Notes: a model not told the origin generated them from the sequence alone. DNA of 48,540 bases from Puniceicoccus vermicola (GCF_014230055.1 NZ_JACHVA010000009.1:1-48540); one strand, 5' to 3'; positions 19,921 to 29,208 are shown, counted from the first letter of the stretch. A program made the numbers and translations.

Positions 19921-20089
19921 CACAGGCTGCCAGCCTGTGCACCGATCCTACGCGAACAGGCAAGCTGCCTGTTCTACACTTCCGTTCAAACGTACCACAG
20001 GCAGCTAGCCTGTGCACCGATCCTGCGCGAACAGGCAAGCTGCCTGTTCTACATTCCCGTTCAAACGTACCACAGGCTGCCAGCCTGTG
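19921..20089. repeat. left REP-like palindrome cluster
   Basis: Five palindromes alternate: type A CACAGGCTGCCAGCCTGTG (19921-19939, 19996-20014 with changes, 20071-20089) and type B GAACAGGCAAGCTGCCTGTTC (19954-19974, 20029-20049). A plus B plus spacer makes a 75-bp unit repeated about 2.5 times. The sequence GTACC precedes each type A palindrome and TAC follows type B. They sit directly upstream of the RAYT gene. Confidence 0.92.
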
Positions 20090-20093
20090 TTCT

Positions 20094-20744
20094 CCCATCA
20101 AAAACTCTCCCGCTCCAAAACCTCCACCTAACGACGGCTATTTCAATCCCCGCCAAGAGATTGCTGTTTCCCGGCGAAATTTGCCGCATTGGCGGCAGGA
20201 AGACTCTTGGTATTTTCTTACCTACTGTCTCGCCGATTCCCTTCCGCGACACGTTCTGTCTTCACTGAAAAGCCAACGGGAGCGCTGGCTGAAGGCACAT
20301 CCGAGACCTTGGACCGCGGAAGAGGCCGCGGAATACGGAAATCGCTTCGGCAACCGAATCGATGAACTGCTCGATGCGGGTTCCGGTGCGTGCTGGCTGC
20401 GACGCAGCGAAATCCAATCCGTGATTGAGGAATCACTCCACTACTTTGAAAACCAGCGATACACCCTTGATCGCTGGGTAGTGATGCCCAACCACGTCCA
20501 CGTTCTCGCCAAACCTCAGGGTCAATCCGAGATCGAAAAGATCCTCCACACCTGAAAGTCGTATACCGCGACACGGATCAACCAAATCCTTCGTCTTTCC
20601 GGACCTTTCTGGCAGGACGAAACCTACGACCACTTGGTGCGCAATCGCAGTGCGTTCTGGAGAATCCGGGAATACATTCGGCAGAACCCAGTCAAAGCCG
20701 GTTTGCGGGAAGGGGAATGCTTGACGTCTTCGGAGGGAGATTGA
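20094..20744 (+). pseudogene. REP-associated tyrosine transposase (RAYT, Y1_Tnp), one in-frame TGA
   Basis: A single reading frame encodes a RAYT (IS200/IS605-like HUH) protein. It has NLPHWRQEDSWYFLTYCLAD near the start, the metal-binding HUH in VMPNHVHVLAKP (about 20490), and the catalytic-helix segment EYIRQNPVKAGL near the end. The frame is interrupted once at 20553-20555 by TGA in ILHT-stop-KSYTATRINQIL. RAYTs usually have Trp at this point (W-K-S), so a TGG to TGA change explains it; the frame after the stop is intact to TGA 20742. No clear ATG precedes the domain and the 5' end runs into REP repeats, so 20094 is only the first base after the last repeat. RAYTs act on the REP palindromes found on both sides. 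The gene is probably recently inactive. Confidence 0.88.
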
Positions 20745-20777
20745 AGCGCAGATGCGGCCTTTCATGGCTAGAGGGGA

Positions 20778-21048
20778 AACAGGCTGGCAGCCTGTTCTAC
20801 TTTTGCGGAATCCGCCCGTACCACATGCTGCTAGCCTGTGTGTCTTCGGTTTATGCAAGGGGAACGCACTTATCCAACGTGCAAACAGGCTGGCAGCCTG
20901 TTCTACTTTTACGGTATCCGCCTCGTACCACAGGCTGCCAGTCTGTGTGTCTTCCATTCGCACGCGAACCGCACTTGCCAAACGCGCAAACAGGCAAGCT
21001 GCCTGTTCTACACTTCCGCTCAAACGTACCACAGGCTGCTAGCCTGTG
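20778..21048. repeat. right REP-like palindrome cluster
   Basis: Six palindromes continue the same two types: 20778-20796, 20822-20840, 20884-20902, 20929-20947, 20989-21007 and 21030-21048. A variant AACAGGCTGGCAGCCTGTT appears twice. Several type A copies carry single mismatches (for example CACATGCTGCTAGCCTGTG). The spacing is less regular than on the left side. The cluster ends 27 bases from the 3' end of recD2. Confidence 0.9.
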
Positions 21049-21074
21049 ATTTTCCTCCTTTCCTGCCCTTCCCT

Positions 21075-23237
21075 CTATCCGGAGTTTCGGATTTTTCGGA
21101 CTTGGTCGGTTAGGCGTTTTTGGTCGTTACTTTGCCTGACAGCCATGGCGTAGGCATCGGGGTCGCCGACGAAGAAGACTGCGCGCTTGCCCCGGGTCAG
21201 GGCGGTGTAGACTAGGTTTCTTCGCAGGAGAAGGAAGTGCTGTTTCATGAGGGGGAGGACGAGAACCGGGTACTCGCTCCCTTGGCTTTTGTGAACCGTG
21301 ATCGCATAGGCCAATGAGAGGTCGCCGAGATGACCTTTGTCCACCGTGACCCGATTTCCAGTGAAATCGATTTCTAAGGCACCGTTGCCCAGATCGGTTC
21401 GGAGGACAATGCCGAGGTCTCCATTATAAATCCCGAGGTCGTAGTTATTACGGGTCTGGATCACTTTGTCGCCAACCGCAAACAAGCCGCCCTCCCCGGC
21501 CCGCTGGCCATTGAGACGCTCCTTGATCCGCTGATTTAGATTGGCCACTCCGATTGTGCCTTTGTGCAAGGGACAGATGACCTGAATGTCACGCACTGGA
21601 TCGATTCCCGGCATGGCCTTGGGGATGTAATCCATCAAGCGCAAGACGCGGTCGAGGCAGGTATCCGGATCCTCGCCGAGCACCCACTGCACATCCCCAT
21701 CGATCTCGGGGCGCGCAGGTGCGTTGCCCTTGGCGAAGGGAAAGGCCGGATTGCCGCCCAACACCTGATAGGCCAAATCGACGATTCGGCTTCCTCCCTC
21801 CTGGCGGAAGACCCGATTGAGCCGAACGACCGGGAAGCGCTCGGATTCGATCAGATTGCGCAAGACATCCCCGGGCCCGACGGAGGGCAATTGGTCCGCA
21901 TCGCCCACGAGGAGAACGCTGGCCCCCGGCGCAATCGCGGCGAAGAGCGATGCGGCCAGACGCACATCGAGCATACTCACCTCATCGACGATGACAAAGT
22001 CCAACGGGAGCGTCTTCTTCTCGTGGTGAACGAAGCCTCCGGTGGCATGATCATGTTCGAGGAGGCGATGAATCGTCTTCGCGGGAGCTCCCGTTGCCTC
22101 ACTCATCCGCTGGGCGGCACGGCCTGTCGGCGAAGCCAGCCCCACCCGGACTTTCTTGGCCTGGAGGATCGAGACAAGGGCACTGAGAATCGTGGTTTTT
22201 CCAGTCCCAGGACCGCCAGTGAGAATCGTCATTCTCCCTTTCAGCGCGGTCTTCAATGCTTCGACCTGCTCGGGGGCAAAGGCGAAGCCTGCACGTTCGG
22301 CGGCCCACTCGACCGCTTTCTCCACTTGGATTTTCGGCAGCGCCGAGTTGGCCCAGACCAGATTCAGAAGAGACTTCGACAAGCGAGCCTCCGCACGAAA
22401 GAGATCCGGACGTTGAATCAAAGTATCCGATTCGATCCCCACGAGTTGCTCATCTTTGAGCGCCCGCTGCAGGACCGGCTCTACCGAATCTCCGGGCAGG
22501 CCGAGGATTTCGGAAGATCGTGCGAGGAGATCTCCCCGGACCAAAACGGTATGCCCCTCCTCCGATGCCGCCTGGAGCGAATACGACAGGGCGGCCATAA
22601 TGCGGTCCGGCCCGTCGCTCGGTAGGCCGAGATTGACCGCGATCTGATCGGCCGTGCGAAATCCGATGCCCTCGATCTCATCGGCAAGGCGATAAGGGTT
22701 GGCCCGAAGGATCTTCTCCGTGCTCTCTCCGTAGCGTTTGACGAGACGCAGACATTTCGCCGCCGACACGCCGTAGGTCTGGAGAAAAATCATCACCGAG
22801 CGAAAGGTGCGATGCTCCTCCCAGCCTTCTTTAATCTTCCGCGCCCGCTCCTTCCCAATGCCCGGCACCTCCCGCAAGCGCGAGGATTTCGTCGAGATCA
22901 CGTCGAGGGTTTCCTTCCCAAAATGATCGACGATCTTCGCGGCGTAGGTCTTCCCAATACCGGGAATGAGACCACTGCCGAGATACTTTCGGATCCCATG
23001 GACTGACGAGGGCAGGTGCGATTGAAAATCCGAAACCCGAAACTGCTTCCCGTGCCGCGGGTGACTCACCCACTCTCCCCGCAGGATCAACGATTCGCCG
23101 CATTGCACTCCGGGCAAGACCCCGGTCACGGTCACCTTCTGTCGGCTGTCTTCCGGTGAAAATTCAGCGACCAGATACTGCTTCTCCTCATTCGAGAAGA
23201 CGATGCGCTCAACGGTCCCCTTGAGCTGATCGGCCAT
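21075..23237 (-). CDS. recD2: RecD2-type SF1B DNA helicase
   Basis: A 720-residue 5'-3' helicase of the RecD/TraA group that works without RecBC. The N-terminal extension carries OB-like and tandem helix-hairpin-helix motifs (GLIPGIGKTYAAKIVDHFG near 89-107; EVPGIGKERARKIKEGW near 123-139). The motor has Walker A TGGPGTGKTT (about 340-349), Walker B FVIVDEVSMLD (about 414-424), and motif VI near the end (LVYTALTRGKRAVFFVG). A conserved YAITVHKSQGSEYP precedes it. Length is normal for RecD2. Its ATG overlaps the stop of the upstream HAD gene (TAATG), so it is translationally coupled. Roles in DNA repair are known for the family; its placement behind proB is probably only transcriptional. Confidence 0.94.
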   Translation of the reverse strand: MADQLKGTVERIVFSNEEKQYLVAEFSPEDSRQKVTVTGVLPGVQCGESLILRGEWVSHPRHGKQFRVSDFQSHLPSSVHGIRKYLGSGLIPGIGKTYAAKIVDHFGKETLDVISTKSSRLREVPGIGKERARKIKEGWEEHRTFRSVMIFLQTYGVSAAKCLRLVKRYGESTEKILRANPYRLADEIEGIGFRTADQIAVNLGLPSDGPDRIMAALSYSLQAASEEGHTVLVRGDLLARSSEILGLPGDSVEPVLQRALKDEQLVGIESDTLIQRPDLFRAEARLSKSLLNLVWANSALPKIQVEKAVEWAAERAGFAFAPEQVEALKTALKGRMTILTGGPGTGKTTILSALVSILQAKKVRVGLASPTGRAAQRMSEATGAPAKTIHRLLEHDHATGGFVHHEKKTLPLDFVIVDEVSMLDVRLAASLFAAIAPGASVLLVGDADQLPSVGPGDVLRNLIESERFPVVRLNRVFRQEGGSRIVDLAYQVLGGNPAFPFAKGNAPARPEIDGDVQWVLGEDPDTCLDRVLRLMDYIPKAMPGIDPVRDIQVICPLHKGTIGVANLNQRIKERLNGQRAGEGGLFAVGDKVIQTRNNYDLGIYNGDLGIVLRTDLGNGALEIDFTGNRVTVDKGHLGDLSLAYAITVHKSQGSEYPVLVLPLMKQHFLLLRRNLVYTALTRGKRAVFFVGDPDAYAMAVRQSNDQKRLTDQVRKIRNSG

Positions 23238-23926
23238 TACGGAGAGGACGGGCCGGCCGCCATTTCCTCGCCAAACAATTCTCTGCCCAGAGCCGCCATA
23301 TCGGTGAAGACCCAGTCTGCCGGGGTTTCCTGAAGCTGCTCACTCGTGTGACTCCCCGTCGCCACAACCGCGACCCAAAGGCCTCGCACTTTGCCCCCCT
23401 CGACGTCGAACGGCGAATCACCGATCATCAAAGTCTCTGCAGCCTCCGAACCGACCGTTTCCAATACGTGATCGGTGAACTCGGGCTCGGGCTTGCGAAA
23501 GGCTGTATCTCCCGCACCGACGATGGCCTGAAAATAGCGGGCCAGATCAATGTGCTCAAGAACCGCCCGGGCGTGCTCCCCTTTTTTATTTGTGAATACC
23601 GAGACCGGGACTCCCTGCGAAGTCAGGGCCTCCAGCAGATCCCGCACCCCCGGAAGGATGGAAACTTTCTCCAGCATCACTTCGGAAAAACGCTGGTCGA
23701 ACAATTCCAGCGCCTTCTCGTAAGTTTCGTCAGAGGCATCGTCCCCGATCAATCGACGCATGGTCACCGGAACCGAGCCGCCCACCGTCGCCTTCACCTT
23801 TTCCAGACTCGCGGGCGGAAGCCCCAAGGTGTTCTGGGCAAAGTTGTAGGCTTCGTGAATCGCCTCAAAGTGATCGATGAGGGTTCCATCCAAATCGAAC
23901 AGAATGTGGGAAAATGACTTCTTCAT
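23237..23926 (-). CDS. HAD-superfamily phosphatase (Gph/PGP-like)
   Basis: A 229-residue HAD subfamily IA hydrolase. Motif I FDLDGTLID holds the nucleophile Asp and general acid Asp, motif II is FTNKKG, the lysine is in FRKPEPEF, and motif III/IV is MIGDSPFDVEGG. The small helical cap lies between about residues 20 and 85. Phosphoglycolate phosphatase is the closest well-known relative, but the substrate is not determined by these motifs. It overlaps proB by four bases upstream and recD2 by one base downstream. Confidence 0.87.
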   Translation of the reverse strand: MKKSFSHILFDLDGTLIDHFEAIHEAYNFAQNTLGLPPASLEKVKATVGGSVPVTMRRLIGDDASDETYEKALELFDQRFSEVMLEKVSILPGVRDLLEALTSQGVPVSVFTNKKGEHARAVLEHIDLARYFQAIVGAGDTAFRKPEPEFTDHVLETVGSEAAETLMIGDSPFDVEGGKVRGLWVAVVATGSHTSEQLQETPADWVFTDMAALGRELFGEEMAAGPSSP

Positions 23927-25083
23927 GTGGACTCGGTTTCGCTCTCGGATTCAGATTGGAAATGCGGAACTTCGTCCAGAAGCACCAACTCGTTGCGGTG
24001 GACCACTTCGTATTGCTTTCGGTCGGGAAGAAGCTCGCGGAGCTCCTCCGAGCGGCGGCCAGAGACCTGGTTCAACTCCTCGGGAGAGTAGGCAATGACT
24101 CCGTGGGCGAAGGTGTGGTCGTCCTCATCCCGGATTTCAATGACCGAGCCTTCTTCAAACTTTCCGCCGCAACTGGTCACCCCACTGGCGAGTAGACTCG
24201 TCCCCTTCTCACAAACAGCCTCGGTTGCCCCTGCATCGATCTGAATCCAGCCAGTGGGTCGATCAAAGAAAGCGAGCCAGCGCTTGCGGGAGGTCAGTGT
24301 TTCCTCCCCGGGGAGAAAGAGGGTCCCGGAAACGTCGGTCCCGGAGAAACGCCGGAGGAGCTTGGGGTTGGTCCCACTGCCGATAATCACGCCGCACCCG
24401 GAGCGATTGGCAATCCGGGCGGCCCGTATCTTGGTCACCATCCCGCCGACCGCAGTCGGGCTGTTCGTTCCGCGGGCCATCGCCTCAATTTCCGGAGTGA
24501 TCGAACGGATGACCGGCTGCAATTCTCCGGTATCCAGATTCAGGAGACCCGGAGCCGTGGAGAGGATAAAAAGAAGATCGGCCTTGATGAGCGAGGAGAC
24601 CAACGCACTGAGAACATCATTGTCCCCAAAGCGAATCTCTTCAGTGCTGAGGCAGTCGTTCTCGTTGACGATCGGAACCACACCGAGGGCGAATAACCGC
24701 TCCATCGTGTCCTTCACGGCCACGTGACGGCGACGGCCCCGGAGATCTTCCCGGGTGAGAAGGATCTGAGCCACCTTGTGCCCAAATGGATCCATGCACT
24801 CCTGCCAAGTCTGGGTCAGAATGCTCTGACCGACGGCCGCGCACGATTGCAACGTCGGCAGATCGGTAGGACGCCGTGAAAACCCCAAGTGCTTCATCCC
24901 GAGGCCAACGGCCCCGGAGCTCACCACGCAGACATCGACGCCGGCTTTCCGGGCATCGTCGACCTCACGGCAAATGGAGGAGATGCGGGCGCGATCTACC
25001 CCACCCTCGGCATCCGTCAAAATGCCGGTGCCGAGTTTGACGACGATTCTACGGAAGGACCGGGCGAGAAATTCCTCGGGCAT
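23923..25083 (-). CDS. proB: glutamate 5-kinase
   Basis: Catalyses the first step of proline synthesis, ATP-dependent phosphorylation of glutamate. The 386-residue product has the amino-acid-kinase domain (RRIVVKLGTGILTDAEGG, VCVVSSGAVGLGMKHLG, VPIVNENDCLSTEEIRFGDN and GGMVTKIRAARIANRSG). A C-terminal PUA domain follows (about 280-370, with GASLLASGVTSCGG-like sequence). Length is normal with a short acidic Ser/Glu tail (SESESETEST). No proA is adjacent. It follows frr by 26 bases and overlaps the HAD gene, indicating one transcript. Confidence 0.94.
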   Translation of the reverse strand: MPEEFLARSFRRIVVKLGTGILTDAEGGVDRARISSICREVDDARKAGVDVCVVSSGAVGLGMKHLGFSRRPTDLPTLQSCAAVGQSILTQTWQECMDPFGHKVAQILLTREDLRGRRRHVAVKDTMERLFALGVVPIVNENDCLSTEEIRFGDNDVLSALVSSLIKADLLFILSTAPGLLNLDTGELQPVIRSITPEIEAMARGTNSPTAVGGMVTKIRAARIANRSGCGVIIGSGTNPKLLRRFSGTDVSGTLFLPGEETLTSRKRWLAFFDRPTGWIQIDAGATEAVCEKGTSLLASGVTSCGGKFEEGSVIEIRDEDDHTFAHGVIAYSPEELNQVSGRRSEELRELLPDRKQYEVVHRNELVLLDEVPHFQSESESETEST

Positions 25084-25109
25084 ATTCCGTGCGGGTCGCT
25101 CGCGGATCC

Positions 25110-25676
25110 TTAGACCCGGAGGAGCTCCTTTTCCTTGTGCGTAACGGCCTCGTTGATCTTCTCAACGAAATCGTCGGTCGTTTTCTGAATCTCCTTTTCC
25201 ACGCGCTTCACGTCGTCTTCGGAGAGACTCTCTTCCTTCTCGGCAATCTTCAAAGCGTCCATCGCATTGCGGCGAGCCTGACGCACACTGATGCGGCCAT
25301 CCTCTGCATGCTTGTGGGCGACCTTTACCAGTTCCTGACGACGCTCTTTACTGAGCTCGGGGATGTTGAGGCGGACTAGGGCTCCGTCGACCACCGGATT
25401 GATGCCGAGGTTCGCCTTCTGCAAGGCCTTCTCCACGTCCTTGATCACCGTTTTGTCCCACGGTTGAATCTGAATCGTGCGGGCATCCGGGGTGGTGATG
25501 GCGGCAATATCGCGGAGCGGCATCGAAGAGCCATATGACGAAACCTCAATGACGATCCCTTCGACCATGGCCGGAGACGCCTTCCCCGTGTGGAGGGAAT
25601 TGAATTCCGCCAGAGTGTGTTCAAGGGCCTTTTGGGTTTCGGCAACCTGCTTCTTTTGAATCGTGTCGGTGTCCAT
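25110..25676 (-). CDS. frr: ribosome recycling factor
   Basis: RRF, with EF-G, splits post-termination ribosomes. The 188-residue product starts at ATG 25676 (MDTDTIQKKQVAETQKALEH); the open frame upstream of this is not family-like. Conserved sequence includes FNSLHTGKASPAMVEGIVIE, ITTPDARTIQIQPWDKTVI, and GALVRLNIPELSKERRQELV followed by KVAHKHAEDGRISVRQARRN. Length is normal. Unusually, pyrH and tsf are not upstream; frr heads a transcript with proB, the HAD gene and recD2. It is divergent from the LOV kinase. Confidence 0.96.
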   Translation of the reverse strand: MDTDTIQKKQVAETQKALEHTLAEFNSLHTGKASPAMVEGIVIEVSSYGSSMPLRDIAAITTPDARTIQIQPWDKTVIKDVEKALQKANLGINPVVDGALVRLNIPELSKERRQELVKVAHKHAEDGRISVRQARRNAMDALKIAEKEESLSEDDVKRVEKEIQKTTDDFVEKINEAVTHKEKELLRV

Positions 25677-25791
25677 GCCCAACAATGTAGCGCGGGTTTC
25701 CACGGACTGACGAGAGGTTTTTTTACAAAAGAACCTCTTCAAATCCCCCATTGCCAGAGCAGTATGGTTGCTGTAACTTATTTTTAGCAAG

Positions 25792-28365
25792 ATGGCGAAA
25801 TTCTCTACAACCCGCCTCGTTCGCGAAAATGGCCCCCTCCTTCTCGCTCTGGCCCTGAGCGCTGTCTTTTGGTTGATTACCTCACTATCGAAGGAAACAT
25901 TTTATCAAAACGAGCAGGTACCTCCAGCCCTGCGAGTCGGGGGAATTGCCGCAATTTTATTTTTCGGAGTCATCCTCCAGGTCATCCTGCGGTCTCTGAG
26001 TCAGAGCAGAGCCGATCTCCGAGACGAACTCGGGTTTTTCAGCACTATTTTTGCGGAGGGCCCCACTCCCGGGCTGGTTATCGATGGAGAAAGCGGAAAG
26101 ATCATCGACGCAAATCAAGCGGCGTCCCGTTTATACGGATGGTCGATCGAAAGTCTGCGGCAAAAAAACATGATGGACCTTGCCGTCGTCAACGAGGAGG
26201 CAGTCAAAAACCGGCTTCTCGAAATATCGCAGCATAGAAGCCTCCGATTCCGGACAAAAAATTATCTCCAAAGCGGGCGAATCTGCCCTGTTGAAATTGA
26301 TGCAACCTTTCTGGATCTCAGTTCACGTAAAACTCTCGTATGCTTGGTTCGAGATTTAAGTACAGAAGAGGAGGTCCAACGTTCCCTTGAGGAGCAAAGG
26401 CTGATCACCGAAAGCCTCTTCGAATCGGCCCGGGTCGGTTACTGGGACTGGAATCTTACCACTCAACGAGTTTATCTCAGCCAACAGTTGCTGCAAATGA
26501 TCGGCATCTCCGAGAACAGCGAGAAACCGCTCCCGGCCAACTGGGAAGACCTGGTCATGGAACAAGATCTACCCAAAATGATGTCCGAATACCAAAGCCA
26601 CATCGATAGCCGGGGAGAATACCCGTTTTTCTGCGAGATTCGGTACCATCAAAAAAGTGGCAATCCGATTTGGATGATCTGCACGGGAAAAGTCATCGAG
26701 TGGGATACCGACGACCAGCCTGTTCGCATGGTCGGGTGCAACATAGACATCTCCGAGCGCAAGACCAACGAGCAGCACCTTTTTCTCGCGAACCGCGCTC
26801 TTAACTCAATTCGCGCGGGCGTCACCATTTCCAGGGCGGCGAACGACTACCCCATCCGATACATAAACCGATCCTTCGAAAACCTTACGGGCTATACTCA
26901 TGATGAGGTTATCGGGAAAAATTGCCGCTTTCTCCTCCGGGATGACTACGACCAAGAGGCCTTGACAACGGTCAGAAAGGCTCTTCGGGAGAAAACCAAC
27001 TGCCAGGTCGTTCTCAGAAACTATCGCAAGGACGGCTCCCTTTTCTGGAATCGCCTCACCATCTCACCGGTCTTCGACCACAATGGCGAATTGACCCACT
27101 TTGTAGGGACCCAAGAGGATGTCTCGAAAGAAATCGCGGCCCAACAAGAGCTCGTGCTAGCGAAAGAATCGGCCGAGCGCGCCAACCACGTCCGAGACGA
27201 GTTTTTGGCGATGATGAGCCATGAACTCCGCACGCCCTTGAATCCAATCATCGGGCTCGGTACTTTCCTACTCGATGAAACCGACGATCCCGATAAGAAG
27301 GACATGCTCAAGACGATCGTCGAATCGGGCTACCGCCAGCTCGGTTTGGTCGAAAACCTACTGTCCATCTCAGACCTCGCCAGCATGCGCCCGACGGAGA
27401 GACAACAGTCCCTCGACATTCAGGACCTGTTGGATGCGGTCATCGCGACAAACCATCGCAAGCTGAAGCCCGGAGTGAAGATCCAGACGGATATGGATCA
27501 TTGCGATCCGGAGGTCTGGATCCGCGGCACCGAAAAACACCTCGAGCAGATGCTCGATCATCTGGTCGAAAACGCCTGCAAATTCAGCGAACACGGAGTC
27601 ATCACCCTCCGGGCCTACACCGATCGACCCACCCAAGAGAATCGCAATCTGTATTTTGAAATCCAAGACCAGGGGGTCGGCATCTCGGAAGATGCCCTAG
27701 AGCGAATCTTTCGCCCCTTCGAGCAGGAGGACTCCTCCTCAAAACGAAAATTCCAAGGAGCGGGACTCGGCCTGGCGATCGCCAAAAAGATCGCCCTCAT
27801 TCTCGGAGGAGACATCACCGTCTCCAGCGAAGTAGGAGCAGGATCCCGCTTTCTCTGCCGGATCCCACTGATTGAGAAGCCGACCGACGTCGCACCTCTG
27901 CCAGAGCCGATTCAGCCCAAGCCTCGGCCCAATTCAGCGGAGACGGGACGGCCCACCATTCTCATTGTCGAAGATCAGGAGTCCAATGCCTTTTTTGTCC
28001 AAAGCTTTTTGAAGCGGAAGGAAATGTCGACGATCCTCGCCGTCGACGGAGAGATGGCTGTCGCCGAGTTCGCGAAGAACGACTGTTCCGCAATCATTCT
28101 CGATCTTCACATCCCGGTGCTGGACGGATACGAAGTCCTCAAACGCATACGGGCCACCGAAAAAGGGGAAAACACCCCAGTCATCGTGGTCACTGCCGAT
28201 GTGAATCCTGAGATCCCCGTCCGCTGCCGCGAACTCGGGGTCACCGCTTGTTTGACCAAACCGTTCGACATCAAGGAATTCTACAAAATTCTTCAGGATT
28301 CCCTCGGCGAACGACCCGATCAAAGCGAAACTCCGGAGCCCTCTCGTTCGCAACTCAAGGAGTAA
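25792..28365 (+). CDS. LOV-domain hybrid histidine kinase with C-terminal receiver
   Basis: A membrane-linked sensor kinase of 857 residues. Two hydrophobic segments (about 15-32 and 48-66) are followed by PAS1 (about 82-190), PAS2 (about 203-325) and PAS3 (about 335-446). PAS3 is a LOV domain: GKNCRFL holds the photoactive Cys (C378), LRNYRKDG and LFWNR hold the flavin-contacting Asn residues (N410, N420), and FVGTQEDVS holds Gln441. The Gln that usually follows NCRFL is Leu382. The kinase has H477 in FLAMMSHELRTPLNPIIG, an N-box (HLVENACKFSE) and G-boxes (DQGVGIS, GAGLGLAIAKK). A receiver domain (about 721-838) has D771 in ILDLHIP and K823 in TKPFD. Blue-light sensing is inferred from the conserved LOV residues. 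No separate output regulator is adjacent. Confidence 0.92.
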   Translation: MAKFSTTRLVRENGPLLLALALSAVFWLITSLSKETFYQNEQVPPALRVGGIAAILFFGVILQVILRSLSQSRADLRDELGFFSTIFAEGPTPGLVIDGESGKIIDANQAASRLYGWSIESLRQKNMMDLAVVNEEAVKNRLLEISQHRSLRFRTKNYLQSGRICPVEIDATFLDLSSRKTLVCLVRDLSTEEEVQRSLEEQRLITESLFESARVGYWDWNLTTQRVYLSQQLLQMIGISENSEKPLPANWEDLVMEQDLPKMMSEYQSHIDSRGEYPFFCEIRYHQKSGNPIWMICTGKVIEWDTDDQPVRMVGCNIDISERKTNEQHLFLANRALNSIRAGVTISRAANDYPIRYINRSFENLTGYTHDEVIGKNCRFLLRDDYDQEALTTVRKALREKTNCQVVLRNYRKDGSLFWNRLTISPVFDHNGELTHFVGTQEDVSKEIAAQQELVLAKESAERANHVRDEFLAMMSHELRTPLNPIIGLGTFLLDETDDPDKKDMLKTIVESGYRQLGLVENLLSISDLASMRPTERQQSLDIQDLLDAVIATNHRKLKPGVKIQTDMDHCDPEVWIRGTEKHLEQMLDHLVENACKFSEHGVITLRAYTDRPTQENRNLYFEIQDQGVGISEDALERIFRPFEQEDSSSKRKFQGAGLGLAIAKKIALILGGDITVSSEVGAGSRFLCRIPLIEKPTDVAPLPEPIQPKPRPNSAETGRPTILIVEDQESNAFFVQSFLKRKEMSTILAVDGEMAVAEFAKNDCSAIILDLHIPVLDGYEVLKRIRATEKGENTPVIVVTADVNPEIPVRCRELGVTACLTKPFDIKEFYKILQDSLGERPDQSETPEPSRSQLKE

Positions 28366-28374
28366 TCCGGCGCC

Positions 28375-29208
28375 CTACTTCTCTTGGGGAAGCAAGCCAA
28401 AGTGCCGGCACCCCTCTAGCACTCCGCTGGTGGCGAAAGCCTTCGCCGCATAAAACCGCTCTGAAGCCCCATTGGCCTTCATCTCTTGGGCAACCTTCTC
28501 CACCAGCTCGGAAGCGGCGTTTCCTACTGCAATCGACCGAAATCCAGCCACGAGCGCCGCATAATCATTCCCGGAATCCCCGGAAAAGACCAGCTCCTCC
28601 GGTCGAAAATCCGCGTGGGTCGCGAGCCAAATCAGGGCGTAGGCTTTCGAAACTCCAGCCGGGAGGAGATCGAGCAATCCATTCTGATTAAAAGGATCGA
28701 CGCTTCCCATCGCCAAAAAGGGAAGCCCCTTTTCTTCGCAAGCGCGTCCCATTTCCCGAACCAACTCATCTACGCGCGAGTTGTCGGCAAAGTAGCTAAT
28801 CTTAAAGGGACCTTGGCTTTCTGCCCCCTGCAACTCCAATCCATCGATCCCCGAAACCGCCTCCTCGACATCAGTGCGGTCGATCCCTCCCGACTTTTCG
28901 GAGAGGTGGTCGACATAGGGCTGGTAAAGCTCATAGCCGCCCCCCTTCGCCCGATAGATCGAAGTGCCGACATCGCAAATCAACCATTGAGGCTGCGGGA
29001 GGCCGAACTCCTCAATCGCCTCTAAAACCGACTCGAAATGGCGGCCGGTGGCAAAGACGACTTCTCTGCCCCCACTCTCGAGGCCCTTCTTCAGGATTTC
29101 CAGGTCTTCTCGATTCTCCGGACAATCCGGTAAAGGGATCAGAGTCCCGTCGAGGTCCGTGCCGAGAACTCGCACATCCAAATTAGATTCAAGGTTGAAA
29201 AGATTCAT
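28375..29208 (-). CDS. sucrose-6-phosphate phosphatase-like HAD hydrolase
   Basis: A 277-residue HAD subfamily IIB phosphatase of the sucrose-phosphate phosphatase (SPP) type. Motif I is LGTDLDGTLIPLP, motif II is FATGRHFESV, and motif IV is VFSGDSGNDYAALVAG; the cap has CDVGTSIY and GPFKISYFADN. The likely reaction is sucrose-6F-phosphate to sucrose. It is divergent from the sucrose-phosphate synthase gene with only 52 bases between starts, which supports the assignment. Mannosyl-3-phosphoglycerate or other sugar-phosphate phosphatases are alternatives. The synthase next door carries its own SPP domain, so this is a second copy. Confidence 0.85.
   Translation of the reverse strand: MNLFNLESNLDVRVLGTDLDGTLIPLPDCPENREDLEILKKGLESGGREVVFATGRHFESVLEAIEEFGLPQPQWLICDVGTSIYRAKGGGYELYQPYVDHLSEKSGGIDRTDVEEAVSGIDGLELQGAESQGPFKISYFADNSRVDELVREMGRACEEKGLPFLAMGSVDPFNQNGLLDLLPAGVSKAYALIWLATHADFRPEELVFSGDSGNDYAALVAGFRSIAVGNAASELVEKVAQEMKANGASERFYAAKAFATSGVLEGCRHFGLLPQEK

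Noticed and set aside
20553-20555. TGA read as tryptophan or selenocysteine in the RAYT gene.
   Set aside because: Other genes in the window use TGA as a normal stop (for example ribD), and no selenocysteine hairpin context is evident; a nonsense mutation is simpler.
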